From Circinella minor (taxonomy: Eukaryota; Mucoromycota; Mucoromycetes; Mucorales; Lichtheimiaceae): a stretch of DNA of 64,000 nt. Where the stretch lies: positions 1 through 64,000 of the forward strand of contig JAEPRB010000095.1 of NCBI GenBank assembly GCA_016758965.1, read 5' to 3'. Below are positions 46,689-58,648 of the stretch, in pieces. The notes beneath the pieces are model-generated. The model did no database searches and was not told where the DNA came from. It saw nothing but the letters and a program-made list of their open reading frames with translations. Position numbers and translations under genes: made by a program. The number at the start of each line of letters is the position of its first letter. Position 1 is the stretch's first letter.

Positions 46689-49183
46689 TCAATTATATGC
46701 AAATTCGTCTTCACTTGGTGGGCTAACAAGCTTCAACATCAAAATATCGCCAACTTCGCTAATTTGTTCCAAAGCATGATCTAAAGTACAACACATTAAT
46801 CAGTTTTCAACACGTAGAGATGTCATCTTTTTTTTGGAAAAGAGGAAAGAACTTACCAAGATCTTCTCGGGTATGTGCAGCGGAGACGCAGAATCTAGCT
46901 CGTGAGGATATGATAGGAGTAGCTGGATAACCACCCAAACAAATTGCAATGCCACGCTCGAGTAAACCACGGGAGAATGCACTATAAATAGTTGCAGATG
47001 ATGAGCCATTTTAGAATACAAAGAACGAACAATAGATAAACAAATACACAAAAAAACACTTACGGCATCTTGGCAGGATTAAACAATAAAAGAGGAATGA
47101 CGGGACTACCATGATCACCATAAACAATGAAACCCATTTGACGTAAACGAGAAGAAAAATACAGAGCGTTTTCAGCAAGCTGCTTGATACGCTTACGACC
47201 ATCATCAGTTCCATCTTCGCCACTAAAAAAGTTATATACATATAAAAGTCAATTACACAATGGTTTTATCAGGTAATGAATGGGTTGGGAGCGGAGACAA
47301 AATAATTCAAAAATAAATAGTTTTCGTACCAAATGATACGCATGGTTGTCATCACTTGTTGTGCAACGAGAACTGACATTGGTTCGGCATAAATATAAGC
47401 GTGGTTTTTAAGTCGTAAATGATCAATGACGTTTTTATCACCAGCAATATAACCACCAGCAGCACCAAATGATTTTGTAAATGTTCCCATCATGATATCG
47501 ACATTGGCAGGGTCAACACCGAAAAAGTCGCAGATACCACCACCATTTTCGCCCATTGCACCAATGGAATGTGCTTCGTCAACATACAAGTAGAACTAAA
47601 ATAAACAAAACAAAATAGTTGGGGTGTAACACAAGTAAATAAATTGTTTTTTTTTCTTGCTGCTCATTTTGTGCTGTTCATATGGGGAGGGGGGCGTATG
47701 TGCGCCTAGTAAAATTTACCCCAAATTCTTTTTTAAGTTCCACAAGACCCGGTAGATTAAGCATGGTACCTTCCATTGAATAAAGACCTTCAACAATGAC
47801 AAGAATCTTTTTCCAAGGACGATGGGTACGGGGTTGACCTTGAGAAATAACCTCACGAAGCAACTCACGGAGATCATCCATGTTGTTATGCTTGAAAACT
47901 CGAACAGATGCACCTGACAATCTAACTCCGAATACAATAGAAGCATGGTTTAATTCATCCGAAATAACCAAGCATCCCTGAAAGGAATCAAAAGGAAAAA
48001 AACGGGGTTGTTAGTAATTTAGTGAGTTTAATTTTTTTAGTGTAGATAGTGAAAAACAAATAAATAAAGAGTAAACAACAATGTAAATTTATGTATATAT
48101 TGTACCTTATCAACCAATGCAGGAATTGTTGTTGAATTGGTGGCAAAACCCATACTAACGCACATAGCATCTTCTTTACCAACAAATCGTGCAACCATAC
48201 GTTCAACTTCATTTAATAAATGGGTGGAACCTGCTTCAGCACGAACACTGGTAGATGCCAAACCATACTGTACAGTAGCTTTTTCAACATTATCAGCACA
48301 TGTACCTTTATTATCTGAAAAGCCCAAATAATTGTAACTAGCAAGATTAAGACAACGAGTTTTTCCACCAGTCAACCTATTAGTGAGAAAAAATACACAA
48401 AAATAATTTAGCCTTTATCTAACTATACTGCTTTATAAAGTTTCGTGATGATAATTCTTACTTGAAAGTTTTATGAAAGTCATTACTTTCACGGTCTAAT
48501 ACATCAATTTCACGGCCGGCTACGCCAGTAACGGGACGATTCCAACAATCACTATGAAAGCAAATTTATTTTTCTTTTAGCCGATCAATTCGGTTTAAAG
48601 TTAAAAAAACCATTTGATAGATTAATAATTAAATATTATTACCGAATACGCATGTAAAGACGTCGAGTATAAAATGAGTCGAAATCGGATACCAATGGCG
48701 CGTAACCCTGTTATGGTTATTCAGAGCAAAAAAAAAGTTAGGTCCCATGATAATTATTTATATATATATAAAATGACATTATTCTAAAACTAATAATAAT
48801 AAAATAATTACATCACTGGTTTTGAGGTGGGCATAAACTTGCGGTTTTGCCAATTTACCAAGGTTGTCACGCAAGTGACCAAACAAGATAAGTACAAAAT
48901 AATTCAAATATGTCAAAACCAAAACATAAAGAGGGGCTGCATCCATTTTATGTTCGAGATCGTCATATTTCATTTTAGGTTTTCGAGGTGGTGTCCATCG
49001 CTTTGTAATTTGCTGTTGTTGTTGAATGAGGGAAGACGAGGATTGACGTGGACCATCGTGATGAAGACTCTTTTGAAGGAACGATGGTGGTGAAACACTA
49101 AATGAATGATCTGACGACGATTTCGGTGTTGTTAGATTAATACTGGGAATACTAATCGTATGTGCTCTTTTCCCTTTGCCCAT
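46689..49183 (-). CDS. LCB2: Serine palmitoyltransferase subunit 2 (LCB2)
   Basis: About nine exons on the minus strand. The enzyme condenses serine with palmitoyl-CoA, the first step of sphingolipid synthesis, at the ER. A long hydrophilic N-terminus ([14 protein letters not shown] and on) precedes one membrane segment, [17 protein letters not shown]. The catalytic domain shows [14 protein letters not shown], then [17 protein letters not shown], then [17 protein letters not shown]. The PLP-lysine motif [16 protein letters not shown] is the LCB2 form, which separates it from LCB1 (no lysine). The C-terminus ends EDEFAYN. Length and domain order fit the family. Exons 2 and 3 are short. Confidence 0.94.
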
Positions 49184-50291
49184 TGTTGTTTATGTCCCGT
49201 TTCCTGAAAGGCAAAAAAAAAAAAAAGAAAGAGAAAAGAGATAGGGTCGCGCTCTTTGTAAAGAAAGGGAAAAAGATGTAAATTCTCTTCCGACTGGTTA
49301 GTTATTGTTGCTATGTATGTATCACGTATAACAACGACCGGTACGATTATTTTACCTGTTGCTGCGTTCCTCTCCGCTCGAGTTTTCATTTTCCCTTTCT
49401 ATTTTTTTTGGCTATTTGTTTGATGATATGTGTTAAGTAAATCACATCTTCTCAGCTTTGTTGAATGAAATTCGCCGAGGGATATTGACAGAAAAATGAC
49501 ATATATTACTAATACGATAATTTTTTTACATTGTTTCGACACTATTAAACCTTCATGCCTATATGACTAGTACTGATTGTGTTTTACGCAGAAAAGAATA
49601 CTGTTTTAACTAATACACATGATTTTGGTATACTGTATGAATGTAGGTTAAAGCCTATGCTGGATATACAAAATATCTTTCGGTTCTCGGTTAAATATAA
49701 TTTGATGTGCGGTCACCTAGAAAGAATACTTATTATTCTATAGTTGTTCACAGTTTTACTTGAAAACATGAAAAATTAAGAGCGTCATTGTGGTTTTCTA
49801 ACGATTGATAATGGTTTGTTTTTTGCTTTTCTAGAAAAAAGCATTTGAAAGCAATGAATTTAATTCAAATATTCATATAAGAGCCTTACTAATATCATTG
49901 TTATGAAAGATCTCAGACTCATTTATAATCATGTTATTCATCATGCCATATTCAGCCGAGATCCAGACACAGTAACACAAAAAAAACACGCTGTTCTAGA
50001 CATCAAATAAAATCAATGCGATTGCTAAGCAATTTTAGTATTGCTAAGCTTCCTTTCAATAACAAATAGAAATTTTATAAAAAGAACACATATATCAAAA
50101 TCCGGCTATATTACCATCAAGAAAAGTCTCATTTTTCGATATAAAAAGAACTTGAAAGCGCCACTTTGGTTTGAAAATAAAATGATTTTATTGGCTTGAC
50201 AGTTTATTTTATGAGTCAAATAGAAAGCTTACAAATAAACTGAGTTTCCTAAAAAGTCACTCACATTGTTATATTATATTACATACACAAA
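49184..50291. other. Divergent intergenic, LCB2 / NMNAT
   Basis: About 1.1 kb with no coding sequence seen. AT-rich promoter sequence for both genes. Confidence 0.5.
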
Positions 50292-51688
50292 ATGTCTAGT
50301 CCAAATCTTATTAAATCAATATTGAAATCGAAAAATGTTAACATCACAAAGAGTAATTTTGATGAAGACTATGCATTTCCAAGACACCATTTACCTAAAA
50401 TCTTGAAAGGTTAGGACCGATGTTGTATTTTTATTTATTCTTTAAAAGGCATTTCAGAACTTATCTTGTCAAGGAACGTTATAAGAAAGTCGACACCTAT
50501 ATCTTAACTATTATCGCTAATATTATTATAATAGATGACAATAAAACACCATTAGTTCTTGTTGCATGTGGCTCTTATTCTCCTATAACGTATTTACACT
50601 TAAGGATGTTTGGTATGTTTAAAGACGCGATAATGTTATTTATTTCGTGTATTAGTCATATATATATATATAACTAACTGCTATGAGATAAAAGAAATGG
50701 CACAAGACCATTTTAAAGAAAAAGAAGAATTTGAACTTATTGCAGGATATTATTCACCAGTATCGGATGGGTATGGAAAAGAAGGATTAGCTGAAGCGAA
50801 ACATCGAGTTAAAATTTGTCAACTTGCAGTAGAATCAACATCTGATTGGCTTATGGTTGATTCTTGGGAATCTCGCCAAGAACAATATCAACGCACAGCT
50901 GTAGTTTTAGATCATTTTGATCATGAACTAAACGATATTGGTGGAGGAATCAAAACGTCTACAGGTAAAATGTTGATTCATTATGAGGAAGAAACCTTAT
51001 GTAATAACAACTAAGAATGTAAATATAAATATTATGACGGTTTAGGCGAAAGAAAGAAAATCAAAATCATGTTACTGGCAGGTGGTGATTTGATCGCTTC
51101 TTTTGGTCATCCTGGTGTATGGTCTCCAGAAGATGTAAGTTACTTCTCGAGAAACTGGAAACAAAATCGCTCTTGTCATTTTACTAACAAAAATAATTCT
51201 TATTAGTTACATCATATTGTAGGTCATTATGGATGTGTAATTATTGAAAGGTATATCATATGATGGTCACTACTCCATCTTTGAAATTTCAATACTAAGT
51301 ATTTATTATCATTATTATTGATACAGAACTGGAACGGATGTCTATGGCTTTTTACTGTCTCATGATGTATTATACGAACATCGAGTAAGTCTTTTAATTT
51401 TATACCTTTAAAAATACTTTAAATGTAAACTAAATATTTATTCTGCTTATATAGATGAATATATCAGTAATAAAACAACTTATTCATAATGATATTAGCT
51501 CCACAAAAGTCAGGTAATGTATAAATAGTTATATCCTAATTAATTCAAATATATTCTAAATATTTTAATTTAGGTTATTTGTGAAACGTAACATGTCTAT
51601 CAAGTATTTGTTACCAAATCCTGTTATCGATTATATTTATGAACATGGATTATACAAAGCGAAACCAGATACTACATATTCAACATAA
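50292..51688 (+). CDS. Nicotinamide/nicotinic acid mononucleotide adenylyltransferase (NMNAT)
   Basis: Eight exons (50292-50409, 50535-50612, 50695-50964, 51046-51134, 51207-51250, 51327-51384, 51455-51513, 51574-51688) give 276 aa. It joins NMN or NaMN with ATP to make NAD(+) or its acid form. The nucleotidyltransferase opening motif ACGSYSPITYLHLRMFE is complete. Also visible are GYYSPVSDGYGKEGL, the SDWLMVDSWE strand, LLAGGDLIASF, and the C-terminal ISSTKVR motif that binds ATP phosphates. It matches the fungal NMA1/NMA2 layout. Six of the eight exons are 118 nt or shorter. Confidence 0.94.
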
Positions 51689-52169
51689 CAGTAGTAATAA
51701 CATATTTATTAGAATTATTACCATACCAAAAAACTTCCTATACTATATATATATATATACATATATTACCTTTCTCTAGATTTATTATTTGTTTCCTGGT
51801 TCCTGAATTCAAACACTTTGATATCAATTAATGACAGTCTAAAAATTATTTATATTTCTACATATAAAAAGTGGTATATATTCATCCATAGGCGTTTATT
51901 GTGAAGGGTGTGTGTATATCTGTAATAGTAATTTGAAAAGGGAGGTAGGGAAAACAAGTAAAAAAAGATGCTTATATTTATCTCGATCCTGTCCAGACCA
52001 ACAAAGCAAAAAATAATAATAAAGTTATATATATATAAAACCCTTAATATATATCAGGGAATTTAAGGGGAGGGTGTACGTGTGTGGCAAAAGGTTTCTC
52101 TTAATCTCCTCCCATTCAACGATTATTTATGTTCATGCACGTATAAAAAAAATCCTCTATCCATCTTTC
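51689..52169. other. Convergent 3' intergenic region
   Basis: AT-rich with (TA)n tracts near 51746-51766 and 52027-52040. No gene seen. Confidence 0.5.
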
Positions 52170-52832
52170 TTAACCAAGATAGTGTGAAATAGCCCATAAT
52201 ACAAGTAGTGTAATTGCCAATCCAACAAAAAAAATCCATTTATCTTGAGCCGTGCGTCGTTCAATGTATCGAATTACATTCTTGGATAACCCTAATGTGT
52301 TTGCAGCATCTAATAATTTTTTTTGTGTCTTTTTCAAGATACTATGTTGATCCGTCAAATTCTCTAGCAAGTTTTGTGCTTGACCAATAAAACTATCTAA
52401 TTCTGCGTCCGTAGAATCAACAAATGCAGATTCTCGCATAGCAAAAGCTGATCTTGATTCTTCAAAAGGTTGGTATGGATTATCACCGTTCATGCGATTA
52501 TTACTTCCACCTCTTATAGCCAATAAACTATCACGGTTTTGTTCATGACGTTGTGCCTCTTGTTGTCGTTTAATGGATTCAAATTGAGATCGCATATCTT
52601 GCAGATCTCGACGAAATTTCGAGACGCGTGTCAATGCTGTTTCTTTTTTTAAAGGAACGTCTTCTCGTTTGGCAAGATTGTCATAATCATCTATTGACCG
52701 TTGTAAAGTGCTGAAAGATGCTGATATTTGCCCTTGTAAACCAGCTGAAGAATCTTGACCAGAAGCAAATTTTTCGAGATCACGTTGAAGTGCAACTGAT
52801 TGTTTTAATGCATGATTATAAAGCGAATTCAT
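52170..52832 (-). CDS. BOS1: BOS1/membrin Qb-SNARE, ER-Golgi transport
   Basis: Single exon, 220 aa. The start MNSLYNHALKQSVALQRDLE is typical of BOS1/membrin. An N-terminal three-helix region is followed by a SNARE motif at about residues 140-195 with ENLTDQHSILKKTQKKLLDA and NTLGLSKNVIRYIERR. Gln162 is the probable zero-layer residue. A C-terminal anchor (about 199-218, FFVGLAITLLVLWAI) makes it tail-anchored. BOS1 acts with SEC22, BET1 and SED5 in fusion of COPII vesicles with the Golgi. Homology to membrin was judged from the whole-protein pattern. It is one of the few intronless genes here. Confidence 0.9.
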   Translation of the reverse strand: MNSLYNHALKQSVALQRDLEKFASGQDSSAGLQGQISASFSTLQRSIDDYDNLAKREDVPLKKETALTRVSKFRRDLQDMRSQFESIKRQQEAQRHEQNRDSLLAIRGGSNNRMNGDNPYQPFEESRSAFAMRESAFVDSTDAELDSFIGQAQNLLENLTDQHSILKKTQKKLLDAANTLGLSKNVIRYIERRTAQDKWIFFVGLAITLLVLWAISHYLG

Positions 52833-54469
52833 TTTCTTTTAATTTTGGATGCATAAGCTTTTTTTCTTCAAAAGAAAAAAGGAGGAATATCTTTAGAAGA
52901 GTGTAGAGTCTTCTTTTTTTGGACGTGGCAAATAAAATTGGGCGGTGTTAATGTTATCCCGTGACTCCTCAATAAATACTCACTTTTTCTAAACATGGCA
53001 AAAAAGGCTATTTTATACTTAATGAATGAAAGAGTAGTTAACATAAGTGATAGGATGCGGTAGTACTATGTCATATTCTTAAAATGTATATTCAGCGTTT
53101 AAACCACCATGAACTTTCTCCTAGAGAATTCCTTAATAAACGAAAAACATTCTGCTTCTAGTCAAAATCACATGGTCTGTTAACTTACTTAAAAACAATT
53201 CAAAAACATGATATATAATTTATTCTATGGATTAATACATATATATATATATAGTCAAGCACTTGAGTCTTTCTTATAGCACAACTGTGTGCTTGTTTTG
53301 AATCTACTTTATTATACGAGAAGATTTGAACTTACTTTCTAAGGCTAAATTTATAATTCGTCAAGATAGATAGTAACATACTTGTAAAATATATCATGAG
53401 TTTCTATTCTATTTATTTATTTATCATTACAAAAAGGCTAGTTCATAGCTATAATGAGATGAAAAAAAGTGAAGGTTGTTTGTTTCCTGGACACTACCAA
53501 GATCGTTAACAAAAATCACTGTGGTTTAACTATCTATATAGCCATTGTCATAAGGGGCATATAAACGTGGTACTTTCTTCACAAAATCCAATTCTTTTAT
53601 TTTGTAGTGTTATTCTTCATATGTATATGATAACGATTGCTACTTAATGTACGTGATATTGATAATTTACTTTATCAAAAACGTAAGTCGTTTTTATCAA
53701 TATATAATTTAATTATATACATAATATATTACACCAGGTCTATCATATTGAAACCTTCATGTAGTAAAATGGCAATGCTTCCAGCTTATCTACTTTTATG
53801 TAATATATACTAGGGTGTCAAATATCATTGACTATAAAACAGTAGCTTTTCGAAAGAAAATATTGTATTTCGATATACGTATAATACAGATATCAGCAGT
53901 TTTCTATGCCTTACGTAGTTATGTTATAAATAAAAGATGTGAGGCAGTCAGATACTTGAAATTTTTGAGATTTTTTATTTCTTTTCATTGTTGTACTTAC
54001 AATACGTAACTACAAATAAAAATAAATTTAAGTGTCGAATGAAATTCTACTAGAAAATAAATTATGCGCATTAAATTTAGTTATTACTTTCATTCAGCAG
54101 GAATGTATATATAAATTCTGCACACGTTATTCTGGGAACGAATCCTGTACAAATGCCAGTGTCGATATTTTGAACTGCGAAGATGAAGCTATTCGTGATT
54201 AAAATGGCTATGTATCAGAATAAGTACTGTTCTTTTTTTGTTTATGCATTCCTCTCTCACCATGAACCGAATCATCTTTTTTTAGCTTCATTGGTTGATT
54301 ATTATATTTTAGGATTTTTTTTAACTACAGCCATCCGTAGAAAAAAAACAACTCTATTAGAAGAAATAGGAATGGCAAAAGGGAAAACCTAAAATCCGAA
54401 TATCAATTTTAGATAGTCTGAGCCAAGGGATTGTCTTTTCTTTTTCTTTTTTTTTTTGCGATATTTCAC
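52833..54469. other. Divergent intergenic, BOS1 / regulator 2
   Basis: About 1.6 kb without a convincing gene. One 69-codon frame at 54183-54392 starts with ATG and stops 77 bp before the regulator 2 start; it may be an upstream frame in the leader, but it has no recognised motif. Confidence 0.45.
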
Positions 54470-57400
54470 ATGGGATCACATGCCACATCGTACAGAAATA
54501 AATCAACTGTAGTAGAAAGTTCAGCAGGAACAAGACTATCACAGCACGATCCACAGCCACAGCAATTGCAAACTAGACTTACTTCGATTTTACCTTCACC
54601 ATATGTTCATGTTAATCGCATAATCGATATTCCTCGACAAAAACGCAGTAAAGCTAAAAGAAGTTGTGATCGATGTCGAAAACGTCGAATTCGTTGTAAT
54701 GCAAATACGAATCAACCATGTCATGGATGTAAAAGTATAGATGTTGAATGTCATTTCCGAGATAACAATAACAGTAACAAAGGCCAATCAAATCAACCAA
54801 CTCAAGGTCATATCGAATCATTTGAAGATCGAGTGTCTCGCCTAGAAAATCTAATTCGAGGTGTTCAAAATAAGCACAGCGAAGATCAACAGCAGCAACA
54901 TCAAAATGATATCCCAGATGACGACCATAAAGAAGGTGAAGAGCATCTGGGCAAAGGGTTGGCTGTCGGTGGAACTTCAACCCTCAACAAACATTATCAT
55001 GGTGACGCTGAAGATTCACGTGTGCTCACATTGCGTGGAGTTAGAGAAGTTGTTCCAATGAATCCAACGGAAGAAATGATGAAACATATGAATTTGTTAC
55101 AAATCAATGACTTCGAACGGACACGATACATTGGTAGTAGTTCAGGTGTTCATTTACTTAATCAAAGCATTTTTGACAACAACTTGATTCATAGACTTGT
55201 CTACGATAAACCATCTACGAAATCATGGGTAGCTCAAAAGATAAACAATGACATGACAGAACACATAATTATAAAAGCAGAAGCAAGAGAACAGCCATCA
55301 TCACCATCACCCTCGACGTCAACGCCAAACGGCGATGGCATCCGCAAGGTGTCACATAAAAAATTGATGGTGTTGGAAGATATCCCGCATCTGACAGATG
55401 AACTGGTCGAACTCCTGATACACGCGTAAGCCATTTTTGTTACCAAATTTAGTATAAAGTCGAACATCAGATTTATTTCTTATTTGTTTCATTATATAGA
55501 TACTTTACATTCATTCAACCTTATTTGCCAATACTTAACAAATTATCATTTCTGGAACAATATTATTTCCAAAATCCTGAGCCACCAGATGAATATTTAC
55601 TAAGTGTCATGTGCGTCGTAGCAATAGATTTCCTTTATTATCAAGATGATTATGTAAGTGGGACCAATTTTCATCGGGAGACAATAGATACTATTAAACA
55701 TTCTTTACGAGACAAGGCAATGAAGATCATGGGAATTGTTTATCGTCGAAGTCGAATAAGTACTCTTCAAACATTGATTTTAATGTCAGCCTTTGTAACA
55801 TTATGTGACCTTGGTGAAGAAGAGGATGATTCAGTTCATTGGTAAAATATTATTACGTACATACGATTTTTTGAGTTATATCCTGATTGCTAATAAATAA
55901 CTTGTGGAATTTCAATTCTTTAGGCTTGTTACAGGGACGGTAAGATTAATATAGAATAGTAAAGGTTATATAATATTCTATTTCAAAAGTATACTAATAA
56001 TAGCTTCGTCTCTCTTATTATTATCAAAAATTAATCATATTGTTGAAAATGAAGGCAATTCGTATGGTACGAAAGTTTCCAATAATATATGCTTTATACA
56101 AAAAAAAAAAAATCAGAATGCAACTGGAAATTTTGTGCTGATTAATTAAACTCCATTTTTTCATATCTATTAGGCTCAAGATCTAGGATTACATCGAAGT
56201 TCCACTCATTGGAATCTGCCACAAAGGGAAATTGAACATCGACGGCGATTATGGTATGCTCTTTATATTATGGATAAATGGGTAGCAGCAGAACTCGGCC
56301 GGCCGATCGCTATACCTGAAGAAGGATTTGATGTTGAACTTCCTTCTCCATATGAAATTGATTCAGCTTATCACCCGGTCACCGAGAAAAATGAAGTCAA
56401 AGGTCCTATGTTGGTATATCAGGCCGAAACATGTATTCGAGAAAAACGATTTGAATATGGTCCCTTTTTGAGCGCGATTTCACTTACAAGCATATTACGA
56501 CAAGTTCTTGTACTCTATGTTCCAAAATTTCAGAACCACGAGGAGCGAAGCATAGAAGATATTGTGGATTCGTTGGATAGACAGTTACATGAATGGCATA
56601 ATAATATTCCTTCAGACATTCATTTTAATATTCGACATCCTTCTGAACCAAATGGGCATGGTGGTACGTATAATGAAATATGAAATATATGTGTAACATT
56701 CGGTACAAAAGTAATATAGCTAAACTCATGCTAATCCAGAATAACGTTATGATTTTCTTTATTTAGCAATTTTGTATATATTGTATCATTGTATTATAAT
56801 TCTTTTACACCGTCCATTTGTGACGGATCCCGTCTCTGCAAGTCATAGTATCCATTCGATTCGATCGCAAAACTCCTGTACGACTTCAGCTCTTAATATC
56901 ATTGATACAGTCCAAATAATGATGAATGCTGGAACACCATGCCTCCCGCGAAGTTTTTTGGGATTGTAAGTACCAGTAATTTTTATAATGATTAAGAGAT
57001 ATTGATGGATAAACTCGAAAGCACGGAAGTGAGTAAAAGGAGAAAAAATGAAATGCTAGCATCACTTATACAAATTTTTATCTATAGTACTGTTTTTCAA
57101 GCTGCTATCATCTTCATATTGAACGCTGGTTCTGAGGATGAAAACGTTCGAAGGAATGGATGCAGGAATCTTGCTCGTTGTGCAGCTTTTTATTCTAGCC
57201 GCGGTATGCGATTTCGAATTACACGAATTCTTACTCAACTTTCCAAACGCTACCCTGATGAAGATGAAAGTAATGACATCAGTAACAGCGGCGGTGATAT
57301 GACCATATCGATAAAACCCAACACTTTGTCAAACTATAGGAATGATACGAGTACTAGTGACAATGACAGTGCAAGAGACAATAAAAAACAATTATATGAA

Positions 57401-58015
57401 GTAACTATTCCAATGTTAAGTAGTACGAGTGCTGAAGCTTTATTTGCTAGTTCTTTACCACGCGAAATTGCTCTTTTCAACAAATTGCCAAATAATCGTA
57501 CACTACGACCTTGTTTTGAAGATTTAAAGATTACCATTCCCCCACCAGGACCATTACTACCTATGTCCAATAATGACATTGATAACAGGAAATCGAGTTC
57601 GATTTTAATAAGAGATACCAGAACTATCAATACAAATATACAGCAACAACATCGAAGTTATCACGATCAAGTACAGTCAATATTAGAAACAGGATCAACC
57701 AATACGACCAATTCCAAGATATACAACAACAACAACAACAACAACAACATTGGTCAACAGCCGATAGATAACGACGTAACAATGTCTAGTCAACAGCATA
57801 CGATCCCAATAGATATAATAGATGGTCAGACTATTGTTGATCCATCTTCAACGTCAGCGGGTATGCCGTTAGATGATATTTTTAGACAACAACAAATGGC
57901 AATTGATTCAGCGATGGATCTATTACCAGTACACAACCTCCCCCAGGGAATATACTGGACACAGGAAGAATGGGATGTATTTCTTCAAGACCTGGGGTAT
58001 GAAAGACCTCTTTAG
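54470..58015 (+). CDS. Zn2Cys6 fungal-specific transcription factor (regulator 2, paralogue of regulator 1)
   Basis: Seven exons (54470-55425, 55500-55841, 55924-55939, 56055-56066, 56174-56663, 56767-56965, 57088-58015) give 980 aa. The cluster cysteines are at 66, 69, 76, 84, 87 and 94, with the same C2-C6-C7-C2-C6-C spacing as regulator 1 and a shared basic lead-in KRSKAKRSCDRCRKRR. The middle domain carries ERTRYIGSSSGVHLLNQSIF, then EQYYFQNPEPPDEYLLSVMC, then MDKWVAAELGRPIAI. All five introns of regulator 1 have equivalents here in the same phase, plus one extra intron that leaves a 12-nt exon. The C-terminus is Asn/Gln-rich with an (AAC)n tract. Probably a nuclear regulator with targets unknown. 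Confidence 0.9.
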
Positions 58016-58648
58016 AAAAAAATAATATTGCATCCAAAAACTAAAAATCCACTCACTATGTATAATACTTGTTTTGTTCTTTTAATTATCTTTTGCTTTT
58101 GCGTTACTTTTTCAATCTTAGCTCCATCCATTGAACACTTTTTTGTTTTTCACTTTCTTTTTGCATCGTCGATATATCTATATTTATATATTCTACACAA
58201 TGTATATTTCTTTAAATTACACTGTAAAGCTTTATATATTATCTAAAGAAGATACCCTTTTTTATGCTCCTTCTACACCACTTTAAATTTACCACTAATG
58301 TTTTCTTTTTAGTCTTTGTAATCATCCAGACGAGTAAAAATTTTGTATTTCATACAAGCGGAACTGATGTTTTGAGTAGTTGACATCTGTTGCCAAGGGC
58401 CCGACGAGTTGGCATGGAAATGGAAACCAGCGGAGTTGTGAATCATATCCTACAAGCGCGCATTTCGACAAGCAAAAAAGCAAGTTTCCCTTTGCACACG
58501 CCAAAGAAAAAGAGAAAACTGCTTGGCTATAAGAACGCAAAAAAAAACCCAACTTTCTTTTTTTCTATTGCTCAAATCTTATAACAATAACCTTTTTAAA
58601 CGACCTTTATTTATAACAGATAAAAAAGACGGTCAATAATTCTTCAAG
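58016..58648. other. Intergenic / ARP3 promoter
   Basis: No coding sequence is supported. A GC-richer patch at about 58385-58440 stands out from the AT-rich surroundings. A TAAGAACG-type leader follows, before the ARP3 start. Confidence 0.45.

Noticed and set aside
54183..54392. 69-codon frame just before regulator 2
   Set aside because: Starts with ATG but shows no motif; could be an upstream frame. Not strong enough to call a gene.
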